Assembly (NCBI GenBank): GCA_045605025.1 | Contig: JAZUPE010000041.1 | Coordinates: 1-12,148 of the forward strand | Direction of reading: 5' to 3' | Length of the DNA: 12,148 nt | Source of the DNA: SIG598 sp045605025 | GTDB lineage: Bacteria > Bacillota > Clostridia > Oscillospirales > Acutalibacteraceae | Shown: piece after piece, positions 1 to 7,108 of the stretch | Position numbering within the stretch: position 1 is the stretch's first letter | Layout of the letters: the number at the start of each line of letters is the position of its first letter | Translations under genes and position numbers: made by a program | The notes under the pieces: generated by a model | Database searches by the model: none | Told to the model about the DNA's origin: nothing | Seen by the model: only the letters and a program-made list of their open reading frames with translations

Positions 1-105
1 ATCGTCCTCCCAGTCGTCGCCAAGAGGAGCAAGGAGCAGGTCGTCCTCGCTGAAATCATCCTCGGCTTCGGACAGGGAAAGGGTGTTTTCGGTATCGTTT
101 ATCAT
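1..105 (-). CDS. Unknown very acidic protein, N-terminal 35 residues only
   Basis: An open frame starts with ATG at 105 on the minus strand, preceded by a good AGGAG ribosome binding site (sequence ATTATAGGAGATAAT), and stays open to the window edge, so the C-terminus is missing. The visible N-terminus begins MINDTENTLSLSEAEDDFSE. Fourteen of the 35 residues are Asp or Glu and none is Lys or Arg. No signal peptide or membrane segment is visible. It starts 25 nt after the folE stop on the same strand, so it is probably co-transcribed with folE. A folate- or pterin-related role would be only a guess from position; the family cannot be recognised from this fragment. Confidence 0.7.
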   Translation of the reverse strand, partial: MINDTENTLSLSEAEDDFSEDDLLLAPLGDDWEDD

Positions 106-130
106 ATTATCTCCTATAATCTCCGGCGGA

Positions 131-736
131 TCATTTGCCGCCTGTGAGCAGACTGAGCACCTCGGCACGGCTGCGGGCATCGGAGCGCATACGTCCACGC
201 AGGGCACTGGTCTGGGTGACGCTGCCTGCGGCACGGGCTCCACGCATGGTCATGCAAAGATGCTCGGCTTCGATGATGACCGCCACGCCAAGGGGCTGCA
301 GTGACCGGTCAATGAAGTCGGCTATCATGTTGGTAAGGCGCTCCTGCACCTGAGGGCGGCGGGCAAAGCTGTCCACTATGCGGGCAAACTTGCTCAGGCC
401 GATAATGCGTCCGTTGCTGGGAATGTAGGCGATGTGGCACTTGCCGATGAAGGGCAGCAGATGGTGCTCACACATGGAATAGAGCGGAATATCCCGTACC
501 AGAACCATCTCGTCGCTTCCGGAATCTTCGCTGAACAGCTTGAGGTGACGGGTAGGATCGTCATGCAGGCCGCCCATGCATTCCTCGTACATACGGGCCA
601 CACGCGAGGGCGTCTCCAGCAGGCCGTCGCGCTCGGGATTCTCGCCGATGGCGATGAGAATCTCGCGGACAGCCGCTTCGATGCGCTGACGATCGATGGG
701 GGAATTGGGTGTGTTACTCATTGTTATCATATCCAT
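131..736 (-). CDS. folE: GTP cyclohydrolase I (FolE)
   Basis: Converts GTP to 7,8-dihydroneopterin triphosphate and formate, the first step of folate (and other pterin) synthesis, in the cytoplasm as a zinc-dependent homo-oligomer. The 201-residue frame is full length. Visible family signatures are ENPERDGLLETPSRVARMYEE near residue 32, SMCEHHLLPF (87-96) and EAEHLCMTMRG (156-166). By homology with the E. coli enzyme, the zinc ligands are Cys89, His92 and Cys161, and His91/His92 belong to the catalytic site. All are present, so it should be active. The start is uncertain: ATG codons at 736, 730 and 721 are all in frame. None has a strong Shine-Dalgarno, but 721 has a GGA about 10 nt upstream and would give a 196-residue protein. 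It follows the zinc-ribbon gene after an AT-rich gap and precedes an acidic unknown gene. Confidence 0.96.
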   Translation of the reverse strand: MDMITMSNTPNSPIDRQRIEAAVREILIAIGENPERDGLLETPSRVARMYEECMGGLHDDPTRHLKLFSEDSGSDEMVLVRDIPLYSMCEHHLLPFIGKCHIAYIPSNGRIIGLSKFARIVDSFARRPQVQERLTNMIADFIDRSLQPLGVAVIIEAEHLCMTMRGARAAGSVTQTSALRGRMRSDARSRAEVLSLLTGGK

Positions 737-750
737 TCTGCGGTAGATTA

Positions 751-767
751 TTATGAAAATTTATGAA
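751..767. repeat. TTATGAA direct repeat upstream of folE
   Basis: TTATGAA occurs at 751-757 and again at 761-767, a 10-bp period (one helical turn), in the AT-rich gap between folE and the gene upstream of it. On the coding strand of folE it reads TTCATAA twice. Its place just before the folE start makes an operator possible, but short repeats in AT-rich spacers also arise by chance. I see no convincing sigma-A promoter in this gap, so folE may depend on read-through from the upstream operon. Confidence 0.3.
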
Positions 768-795
768 TACGTATGTTTCCGTGTGATGCGCGAGC

Positions 796-2232
796 CTACG
801 CAGCGTCCGAAGCCGACGTCACCGTCTCTGCGGGCTCATCCGGATAGACCACCTGATCCCAGCGGGCTTCCCAGAGGGTGACCGGCACTTTTTCTCCCAG
901 CTTTATCCAGCCAACGCGTGTACCGTTATCGGCAGTGAAATAGGCAGTACCATTATGGACGGCGAACCGCTCTACCTCCTGCGCGCCGGTGGGAAGAAGC
1001 GCGTGATCACCGCCGGTTACCGGACAGGTTTCAAGGTCACCCTGCACGCTGACAAAGCATATTGCCTGATCGGTGACGTTGAGCGCCGAGCGTGCGGTTC
1101 CCTCGTCCAGAAAACGGGTGTATTTCATGGTGATGAGATTAAATCTCCAGAACTGGCTTGACGAGCCTCGTATGATTATGCTGGCAGGCGCGTTGGGATC
1201 AAACTCGTCCGCCGGCACTTCATGGGTCGTCTGGGTCATGTAGTAGAGATAATCGCCGTGCGCCGACAGGTTGCAGACCTCCTCGTCCACAAGCAGCTCG
1301 GCTCCGGTGCCGTCGGGCTTCATGCGGTAGATATGCCCCACGGGTTTATCCATCCGCGCGGCATCCACCCGGTACTTGGGAGGTATTTCCTTGCCGGTTA
1401 TCCAGCTGATTTTGCCCGGTTCGTAATCCGGATCAAGTATGCTGTCCATGGGCACACCTGGCTCATAGCAGAATCCGGTTTGCTGTATGTAATAGATCAT
1501 ACCGTCAAAAATCAGCATCTCACAGGCTTCTGCGTCGGATACGATCTGCGGCTCGGCGACGTTATGGTCATCCACCTCGTCAAGTGACGCGCGCAGCATG
1601 GTTCCGTAGGGATCAATGTAATACACGCAGCCGTTGAACAGGCTGATAAAGCGCAGATTATCCTCGGCAAGCACCTGCTGTTCGATCAGTCCGTCGCCGC
1701 TGAAGCGCACAAAGAGTCCGTCTTCGTTCACGCCGTACAGCCAGCCGTCGTACCAGCACATTCTTGAGAGTGTGTGCCAGCTGATCTTGAGCAGCTCTCC
1801 GGTGGACATCTTCATTCGGTACAGCCCGGGGTTGTCACCCACCGGCTGGGAGCAGTATAGAAAATCGCCGTTGACCGCCACAGGACTGCCGGTGGCGACG
1901 TTTCCTGTCGTGTCGCCGTAGGTGTCGGGCACATCGGTCAGGCACGCTTTGATTTTCGGAAGGGCAATGAGAGCCGTCAGGAGCAGCACCACACACACTG
2001 CCGCAATGATCATGGGTTTACGGTTGCTTCGGTCCAGCGCCACGCGCTCAAGCCGTCTGAAACGGCGCTTGATCATCTCGGAAAAATCTTCTTTTTTCGG
2101 GGCGAAGCGCAGTTTGCCCGGTTCGGAAGGCTCCGGGGTGTATTCGCCGGTGGGGCGGGTAAGGTCGGAGCCGCACCGTTTGCACATCTTGCTGTATTTA
2201 TCGTTGTTGAATCCGCATTGTCTGCAATACAT
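796..2232 (-). CDS. Zinc-ribbon, single-pass membrane protein with DUF5050-like beta-propeller
   Basis: Predicted membrane protein of 478 residues. The N-terminus holds a zinc ribbon, CRQC (Cys3, Cys6) and CKRC (Cys17, Cys20). A basic, proline-rich linker follows, including KRRFRRLER, then one transmembrane helix at about 74-92. The remaining ~380 residues should lie outside the membrane. They contain repeated blade-like units such as NGDFLYCSQ, DGWLYGVNEDG, NGCVYYIDPYG, HGDYLYYMT and NGTAYFTADNG, which resemble DUF5050-type propellers. Positive-inside charge places the zinc ribbon in the cytoplasm. A longer frame begins at 2253, but the start at 2232 has a perfect GGAGGAG site 8 nt upstream and begins exactly at the zinc ribbon, so I chose it. 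The gap to the upstream LCP-like gene is 4 nt, implying translational coupling. Function is unknown; a sensor or scaffold at the cell surface is an inference. Confidence 0.88.
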   Translation of the reverse strand: MYCRQCGFNNDKYSKMCKRCGSDLTRPTGEYTPEPSEPGKLRFAPKKEDFSEMIKRRFRRLERVALDRSNRKPMIIAAVCVVLLLTALIALPKIKACLTDVPDTYGDTTGNVATGSPVAVNGDFLYCSQPVGDNPGLYRMKMSTGELLKISWHTLSRMCWYDGWLYGVNEDGLFVRFSGDGLIEQQVLAEDNLRFISLFNGCVYYIDPYGTMLRASLDEVDDHNVAEPQIVSDAEACEMLIFDGMIYYIQQTGFCYEPGVPMDSILDPDYEPGKISWITGKEIPPKYRVDAARMDKPVGHIYRMKPDGTGAELLVDEEVCNLSAHGDYLYYMTQTTHEVPADEFDPNAPASIIIRGSSSQFWRFNLITMKYTRFLDEGTARSALNVTDQAICFVSVQGDLETCPVTGGDHALLPTGAQEVERFAVHNGTAYFTADNGTRVGWIKLGEKVPVTLWEARWDQVVYPDEPAETVTSASDAA

Positions 2233-2236
2233 CAGT

Positions 2237-3223
2237 TTACTCCTCCGCAGCATGACGACGACCGAACGCCGCTATCATATAATCGCGGTTCTTTCCGGTG
2301 TATTCAAGACCGTTTTCGGTCTGCTCCGGCCAGATATCCACGATTACAGCCAGTTCACTGCCCTCTTCCAGATGCCGGTTGACCTCGCACAGGTGCAGCA
2401 GGCCCTTGGTCTTGCTCTGAAACTCGGTCATTGTGATGTCCGCGTCTGCCTCGTCATAGACGTTGTTGAGTATATTCTTGAGTCTGACCGCTTCGCTGTA
2501 GTTGAGATGCTCGCTGATTATCCTGCTGGCAACCATCGCGTACATGTACAGCTGTTCCTGCTCGCCGCCGTTCCAGTAGGGATAATTCAGCAGACGGGCT
2601 ATCTCCCAGCCGGTGTACTCACGGGTGCCGGGTGCCACATTCAGGTTGCGGTCGTTGTTCGGGGAATCATATTTGATGGCGTAGGGAATCGTTATGGTCA
2701 CGCCGCCGAAGATGTTGATCACCTTGCGCATGGAGGTGTAATCCACTGTGACGGTATACACCCGGTCGCAGTCCACGATATCCGCCATTGCCTGCGCCAC
2801 GAGGGTGGTTCCACCTTCGACGAAAAGCTCGCCGAGGGTCTTGTCCTCATACTGCAGGCGCGGAGAAATTCCAGCCACATATACACGGCTGTCCATGGGA
2901 TCAAAGCGGGTGAGAACCATATGCTCCACGGCGGTGTGGTCGTCGCTGAGTTTGAACACCATCATAACCGTGGCGTCATCCTCGGTCATATCCTTCTCCT
3001 CCATGGGAGAGGTGGCGGTGACTTTGTCGGGCGCGATGATTTCGGCAACCACCGTACCCACGCCCCATATCGACAGCATCACCAGCAGCGCGCCCACCAG
3101 TCCCGCGGCGGCATAGAGCACCAGCTTGCGCTTCTGCTCCTCGGCAGCGGCATAGCCTTTGTATCTGCGGCGCACCTTGCCAAGACTGCTGTCCAGCTTG
3201 AGGATGTGTTTCTTTTTGCTCAT
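2237..3223 (-). CDS. LytR-CpsA-Psr (LCP)-like membrane protein, apparently degenerate
   Basis: A 328-residue protein with a basic cytoplasmic N-terminus (MSKKKHILKL, KVRRRYKG), one transmembrane helix at about 33-57 and an extracellular domain. Residues ~83-240 follow the LCP layout: TVMMVFKLSDD, VYVAGISPRLQYED, then DRVYTVTVDYTSMRKVINIFGGVTITIPY (153-181), which is the classic LCP core strand-helix-strand. LCP enzymes transfer wall teichoic acid or other glycopolymers from lipid carriers to peptidoglycan. Here the PRD motif reads PRL, and the arginine-rich block expected after the core (LxYxRxR..D..R..RQ) reads LLNYPYWNGGEQEQLY, lacking the arginines. Catalysis is therefore doubtful and a binding or regulatory role is possible. 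Its ATG overlaps the truA TGA (ATGA); only a weak, distant GAGG is seen, so translation probably depends on coupling. Confidence 0.8.
   Translation of the reverse strand: MSKKKHILKLDSSLGKVRRRYKGYAAAEEQKRKLVLYAAAGLVGALLVMLSIWGVGTVVAEIIAPDKVTATSPMEEKDMTEDDATVMMVFKLSDDHTAVEHMVLTRFDPMDSRVYVAGISPRLQYEDKTLGELFVEGGTTLVAQAMADIVDCDRVYTVTVDYTSMRKVINIFGGVTITIPYAIKYDSPNNDRNLNVAPGTREYTGWEIARLLNYPYWNGGEQEQLYMYAMVASRIISEHLNYSEAVRLKNILNNVYDEADADITMTEFQSKTKGLLHLCEVNRHLEEGSELAVIVDIWPEQTENGLEYTGKNRDYMIAAFGRRHAAEE
2241..2246 (-). promoter_or_regulatory. Ribosome binding site deciding the zinc-ribbon gene start
   Basis: The minus strand reads GGAGGA 8 nt before the ATG at 2232. The motif is built from the last two Glu codons (GAG GAG) of the LCP-like gene directly before its TAA stop, so a ribosome finishing that gene ends on the next gene's binding site. 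This supports coupling and the start at 2232 rather than 2253. Confidence 0.8.
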
Positions 3224-3978
3224 AGATTATAGAATACCTCGTCAAGATATAGCCCGTCGGGAGGAGCGGTGTGTCCCGCCCGCCCTCTGTCACAGGAGGC
3301 GATGATGTCCGCCATGGTCCCGTGCTCTATTCTGCCGGCTTCCATATCAAGAAGGGTACCGGCGATAATTCGTACCATATTGTAGAGAAAGCCGTCGGCA
3401 GCGACGGTGATCTTCACCATGTCACCCTGCCGCACCACATCGAAGTGCGTGATGGTGCGCACGGTGTCCGCGTCTGGATCTTTCGGGTCGATGGAACTGC
3501 CCGCCGCGCACAGCGCCGAACAGTCGTGGGTGCCGATCAAAGCGGCTCCATTGGCTTTCATGCGCTCAGCGTCCAGCGGATATTTCCAGCTGGTCGCCAG
3601 CCGGTCAAGAAAAGGATTCTTCACAGGCGAATTCCATATCTCATAGCTGTAGCGCTTGCCCGCGCAGTCGTAGCGGGCGTGAAAGCCCTCCGGCACCTCC
3701 CTGCAGGAGGTAACGGCAATGTCTCTCGGCAGCTTTACGTTGAGCGCGGGAATCAGCCGCTCGCAGGGAATGGACGCGCCGGTGGAAAAGCTGACGCAGA
3801 ACATACGGGCATGCACGCCGCTGTCGGTACGGCTGCAGCCCTTGATTGCCGGAGCACTGCCGAACACCTGCGCCAGCGCGTCCTGAAGGCGCGCCTGCAC
3901 CGTATCGGCGTTGTTCTGTATCTGCCAGCCGTGATAGGCTCTGCCGTCGTAGGCAAGGGAAAGCAGCAGTGTTCTCAT
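3220..3978 (-). CDS. truA: tRNA pseudouridine(38-40) synthase TruA
   Basis: Isomerises uridine to pseudouridine at positions 38-40 in the anticodon stem-loop of many tRNAs. The 252-residue protein is of usual length and complete. Characteristic segments are LAYDGRAYHGWQIQ near the N-terminus, GCSRTDSGVHAR (47-58) with catalytic Asp52, and FLYNMVRIIAGTLLDMEAGR near the C-terminus. A longer frame runs to 4005, but the ATG at 3978 has a GGAGAG site just upstream, gives the standard N-terminus (MRTLLLSLAYDG) and forms an ATGA overlap with the ecfT stop. Linkage to ecfA2-ecfT is usual in Firmicutes. The gene downstream is an LCP-like gene rather than the usual rplM-rpsI. Confidence 0.97.
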   Translation of the reverse strand: MRTLLLSLAYDGRAYHGWQIQNNADTVQARLQDALAQVFGSAPAIKGCSRTDSGVHARMFCVSFSTGASIPCERLIPALNVKLPRDIAVTSCREVPEGFHARYDCAGKRYSYEIWNSPVKNPFLDRLATSWKYPLDAERMKANGAALIGTHDCSALCAAGSSIDPKDPDADTVRTITHFDVVRQGDMVKITVAADGFLYNMVRIIAGTLLDMEAGRIEHGTMADIIASCDRGRAGHTAPPDGLYLDEVFYNL

Positions 3979-4829
3979 ATTCTCTCCAGCATACCGGAAA
4001 TCCATCCGGCACTCAGGTCGTAAACATCTTTCCAGTATATGCCGTTGAGATACAGCACCGCGGCGCAGATGCCGGCGGTGAGTATCAGCGACACCCAGTC
4101 GCGGAAGCGAGCCTTAGGCTCGTTGAGACGGGTGCGTCCCTTGCCGTCGGTATAGCAGCGGGTTTCCATGGCCAGCGCAAGGTCGTATGCCCTGCGGAAC
4201 GCCGAGACAAACAGCGGCACGATTATGGGCACCAGCGCGCCGATACGCTTGAACAGCCCGCCGTTCTCAAGGTCGGCTCCGCGGGCTTTCTGGGCGCTCA
4301 TTATCTTCTGGGTCTCCTCCATCAGAGTGGGTACAAAGCGCAGAGCAATGCTCATCATCATGGCAAGCTCATGAGTCTTTACACCAAACAGACGCAGCGG
4401 AGAGAGCAGGCTTTCGATGGCTCCGGTCAGCTCCGTGGGTGTGGAGGTAAAGGTCAGCACCGAACTCAGGGACATCAGGCACACAAGACGCAGCGCCACA
4501 AGGCAGCTCTGGCGGACACCCTCAAAAGTGATGGACAGCTTCCACCACGACCAGATGACGGTGCCGGGAAGGTAGAACATATTCAGCGCAGAGGTAAGCA
4601 GAACGATGAACCAGATGGCTTTCATGCTGCGCAGGAACATCTTCAGCGGCACGCGGGTGAGCAGCACAATCACAAAGGTACACAGCGCGACCGCGGCGGC
4701 AGACACCGCCGATTTTGTCAGGAAGGCAAAGACAATTAGCACGATGAGCTCCACCAGCTTGAAGCGGGCATCCATGCGGTGAATCACCGATTTTGCGGGA
4801 TAATACTGGCCAAAGGTGATGTCATTCAC
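3975..4829 (-). CDS. ecfT: Energy-coupling factor transporter transmembrane protein EcfT
   Basis: Membrane scaffold of the ECF-type vitamin/micronutrient importer, linking the ATPases to substrate-binding S components. The protein has 284 residues, with hydrophobic segments in an N-terminal block (~25-60), near 68-88, at ~108-126 and near the C-terminus (~246-262). The two cytoplasmic coupling helices are visible: SAQKARGADLENGG, with the Ala-Arg-Gly motif at 182-184, and ALAMETRCYTDGKGRTR, with the variant Thr-Arg-Cys at 223-225. The frame is open to 5102, but that region overlaps ecfA2 and codes for nonsense there. The GTG at 4829 has a strong GGGGAGGGGA site and yields the typical start NDITFGQYYP. 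It overlaps ecfA2 by 8 nt and truA by 4 nt, so the three are translated as a coupled unit. Confidence 0.95.
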   Translation of the reverse strand: MNDITFGQYYPAKSVIHRMDARFKLVELIVLIVFAFLTKSAVSAAAVALCTFVIVLLTRVPLKMFLRSMKAIWFIVLLTSALNMFYLPGTVIWSWWKLSITFEGVRQSCLVALRLVCLMSLSSVLTFTSTPTELTGAIESLLSPLRLFGVKTHELAMMMSIALRFVPTLMEETQKIMSAQKARGADLENGGLFKRIGALVPIIVPLFVSAFRRAYDLALAMETRCYTDGKGRTRLNEPKARFRDWVSLILTAGICAAVLYLNGIYWKDVYDLSAGWISGMLERI

Positions 4830-5697
4830 AGCTGTCCCCTCCCCTCTCCAGCAGGCGCAGCGCCTCGGCAAGACCCTGTTCAACGGTGTGCACCGAGGTG
4901 CTGACGTTAAAGCCCCTGCGCTTGAGTTCGAGGAATATGCGGGTAATCTGGGGCACGCGCAGACCGATGCTTTCCAGACGTTCGGCATCGGAAAAAACCT
5001 TTTCCGGCACGTCACAGCACACCATGCTGCCGTGATCCAGCACCAGCACACGGTCGGCGCAGTCGGCAACATCCTCCATTGAATGGGAAACCAGCACCAC
5101 ACTGCTGCCGGTGCGGTCGCGGTATTGCTTTATGCGTCCCAGAAGCTGCTCTCTGCCTGCAGGGTCGAGGCCGGCGGTGGGCTCGTCCAGCACCAGCACA
5201 CGGGGCTGCATTGCCATGACACCGGCGATGGCGGCGCGGCGCTTCTCGCCTCCGGAAAGATCAAAGGGGGATTTGTCCAGCAGACTCGCATCCAGACCGG
5301 CAAACTCCGCCGCCTGCAACACCGCCTGCTCCAGCTCCGCTCCCTTCAGCCCTTTGTTGCCGGGGCCGAAGGCGATATCCTTGCGCACCGTTTCCTCAAA
5401 GAGCTGGTGCTCAGGGTACTGGAACACCAGACCCACGTCAAAACGGGCTTTGCGCAGACGTTTTTTATCGGCAAAGATATTCTCGCCGTCCAGCAGCACC
5501 TCGCCTGAGGTGGGGGTGAGCAGTCCGTTGAGCAGCTGCACAAGGGTGGACTTGCCCGAGCCGGTGTGTCCGATGACGCACATCAGCTCGCCCTGCTCCA
5601 GTGAAAAGGAGCAGTCTTTCAGCGCGTGTATTTCCATGGTAGTCCCTGCCGAGTAGGTCAGGGACAGGGATCGCGTTTCGATTATCGGTCGTGACAT
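4822..5697 (-). CDS. ecfA2: Energy-coupling factor transporter ATP-binding protein EcfA2
   Basis: ABC ATPase that powers the ECF importer module together with EcfT and normally with the paralogue EcfA1. All ATPase motifs are intact in the 291 residues: Walker A GHTGSGKST (43-51), Q-loop Gln93 in VFQYPEHQLFEETV, signature LSGGE (147-151), Walker B VLVLDEP (167-173), D-loop AGLDP and switch His205. The strings QYPEHQLFEETVRKDIAFGP and DLSGGEKRRAAIAGVMAMQP are typical of the A2 subunit rather than A1. The C-terminal ~70 residues form the dimerisation region seen in ECF ATPases. No ecfA1 lies beside it; the neighbour upstream is an ATP-grasp-like gene, 24 nt away. The ATG at 5697 has an AAGGA about 12 nt upstream, a rather long spacing. 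Confidence 0.95.
   Translation of the reverse strand: MSRPIIETRSLSLTYSAGTTMEIHALKDCSFSLEQGELMCVIGHTGSGKSTLVQLLNGLLTPTSGEVLLDGENIFADKKRLRKARFDVGLVFQYPEHQLFEETVRKDIAFGPGNKGLKGAELEQAVLQAAEFAGLDASLLDKSPFDLSGGEKRRAAIAGVMAMQPRVLVLDEPTAGLDPAGREQLLGRIKQYRDRTGSSVVLVSHSMEDVADCADRVLVLDHGSMVCCDVPEKVFSDAERLESIGLRVPQITRIFLELKRRGFNVSTSVHTVEQGLAEALRLLERGGDSCE
4835..4844 (-). promoter_or_regulatory. Ribosome binding site for ecfT GTG start
   Basis: The minus strand reads GGGGAGGGGA ending 5 nt before the GTG at 4829, inside the 3' end of ecfA2 (codons for Gly-Gly-Asp). It decides the GTG start of ecfT over upstream alternatives that lie within ecfA2. Confidence 0.75.
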
Positions 5698-5721
5698 AAT
5701 TACCGTTTATCCTTCAGATGA

Positions 5722-7029
5722 TTATTTGTCGCTCTGAGCCTTTCCAGCCTTTCTTTTACAAGGGACAGGCACAGCTTCGGCGGCAGGCTCCTCCGCGGGT
5801 GCAGGCGCGGGGACAGGGTGGTCTTCGGTTATGAACTTCACGCTCCGTCTGAGCTCTGCGGCATTCTCGCCGGTGAACAGGTATACGTAGTCGGAATAGT
5901 CCGCACGGTCGGGTTCTCCGGTGCGCACGTGGGCGGTCAGCTTTACAGACAGCTTATGCAGAACCTTTTCATGGAGATTTTTATAGCTGCGCTCAAAGCT
6001 GCGCACAGCAAGAGCGGCAAGGCTCACCCGTTCAAGAGGCAGCGCTGGTGCGGCAGAGGCGGCGGTTTCATCGCCGGGAAGCTGATCGGCAGAGCCGTCA
6101 GCCCGCTCGCTCCATCCGGCACAGGGTGCTTCATTGAGCATTACCACTCTGCCCTCTGCCCAGGAACGGCGCAGATCGCAGCCGAATTCCATATCCAGCA
6201 GGTCGACGATGTATTCATGGGGCGGCACCGGTTCAAAGGACACAAAGCATACGCTGCCTTTTTTGCCCAGTCCGGCAGCCGCGGCGTTAAGCTTTACGGC
6301 GGATATGTGGAAGAATCCGTCGGCAAAATCGCATTCCGAAGCGGCAAGGGCGCATTTCTCCTCAAGCCCGTCAACGGTCACCGCGCACACCGACTGGCCG
6401 TCCTCAGCGCGGACATGGGCACCGCATGCCACAACTTCGCCGCCCAGCATAAGACCGTCCACCGACAGCCGCTCGCCATCGGGACAGACAGCAAAGACGT
6501 ATTCGTCCTTTGTGCTGCCGCGGAGCAACGATTTAACTCCCGCATCGGATACTATCACGCGGGAACCCAGCCTCTTGTTGCCGGCTGCAGAAGCAAACAG
6601 AGGGTATCCATACTGTCCACCGAGATCAATTGCTTTTTTAGGCGTTGAGCAGAGCACTCTGGGCGTGAGAGCTGACGCGCACAGTCCGATGTCGGCGAGG
6701 GCGCGGTATTCGCTCTCCACCCGCACGGGCACGGAGCACACCTCACGTCTGAGAGCTGCCACAAGATCCCGCCAGTAGGGATTGAGACTCTCGATGCGGT
6801 CAATGCGTCCGAACTGCCATTCGTAATAGCGGCAAGCTCGGTAAACCTGATCGTAATCGTGAAGGTCGCCCACACGATAGTAGGCGTTGAGGGCTCCCCG
6901 AAGCTCGGGAGCAAATGTCTCGTCGCCGGCATCACCGATGCCAAGCACGGTGTATCCTGCTTCACGCAGAGCCGCCACATAACGGCGGTGTCCGGCGGGG
7001 TAGTTGGGCGAAATAAAAATAATATTCAT
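5722..7029 (-). CDS. Degenerate ATP-grasp family protein (probable pseudoenzyme)
   Basis: First gene of the operon, 435 residues. Its N-terminus (MNIIFISPNYPAGHRRYVAALREAGYTVLGIGDA, then YYRVGDLHDYDQVYRA and RIDRIESLNPYW) matches the pre-ATP-grasp domain of a Firmicute family often labelled ATP-grasp or carbamoyl-phosphate-synthase-like. The C-terminus keeps family landmarks (GLGKKG at 253-258, SDYVYLFTGENAAELRRSVKFITED). The active-site parts look lost: where relatives have VKPD, MEEFI and LEVN, this protein has LFASA (144-148), YVFAV (177-181) and VSFEP (263-267). A low-complexity Ala/Ser/Pro insert lies at ~305-335, and the tail after 403 is Pro/Ala-rich and then basic. The GTG at 7050 is possible, but the ATG at 7029 has a perfect AAGGAG 8 nt upstream. 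Family recognition is from recall; the substrate is unknown. Confidence 0.85.
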   Translation of the reverse strand: MNIIFISPNYPAGHRRYVAALREAGYTVLGIGDAGDETFAPELRGALNAYYRVGDLHDYDQVYRACRYYEWQFGRIDRIESLNPYWRDLVAALRREVCSVPVRVESEYRALADIGLCASALTPRVLCSTPKKAIDLGGQYGYPLFASAAGNKRLGSRVIVSDAGVKSLLRGSTKDEYVFAVCPDGERLSVDGLMLGGEVVACGAHVRAEDGQSVCAVTVDGLEEKCALAASECDFADGFFHISAVKLNAAAAGLGKKGSVCFVSFEPVPPHEYIVDLLDMEFGCDLRRSWAEGRVVMLNEAPCAGWSERADGSADQLPGDETAASAAPALPLERVSLAALAVRSFERSYKNLHEKVLHKLSVKLTAHVRTGEPDRADYSDYVYLFTGENAAELRRSVKFITEDHPVPAPAPAEEPAAEAVPVPCKRKAGKAQSDK

Positions 7030-7037
7030 AAAGCGCA

Positions 7038-7043
7038 CTCCTT
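7038..7043 (-). promoter_or_regulatory. Ribosome binding site deciding the ATP-grasp-like gene start
   Basis: Minus strand AAGGAG lies 8 nt before the ATG at 7029. It would be inside the coding sequence if the in-frame GTG at 7050 were used, which argues for the ATG. Confidence 0.8.
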
Positions 7044-7076
7044 GCGTCACACAGGCTCATTTGCGGGATCTTTTCC

Positions 7077-7099
7077 AGAACCGGAATTCTCCCCGTTCT
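7077..7099 (-). other. Possible hairpin at the 5' end of the operon transcript
   Basis: On the minus strand AGAAC (7099-7095) pairs with GTTCT (7081-7077). After one mismatch a further GG/CC pair is possible. It falls a few nucleotides after the expected transcription start of the ATP-grasp/ecfA2 operon. It may protect the mRNA 5' end; it is too small to call a riboswitch. Confidence 0.3.
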
Positions 7100-7108
7100 T
7101 AAAAAGAT

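Noticed and set aside
1922..3232. Long plus-strand open frame of 436 codons
   Set aside because: It lies antisense to the LCP-like gene and the zinc-ribbon gene, both of which have clear domains and start signals. Its own translation is His/Arg/Val-rich without recognisable motifs, as expected of a shadow in GC-rich DNA.
3846..4739. Plus-strand open frame of 297 codons
   Set aside because: Antisense to truA and ecfT. The translation is Gln/His/Arg-rich and low in information.
4830..5102. Longer N-terminus for EcfT
   Set aside because: The extension is fully inside ecfA2 in another frame, is Cys/Trp/Arg-rich and unlike any EcfT. The GTG at 4829 has a strong ribosome binding site.
7030..7102. 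Vitamin riboswitch controlling the ECF operon
   Set aside because: The leader is only about 73 nt and shows no conserved aptamer core, only a small 5-bp hairpin.
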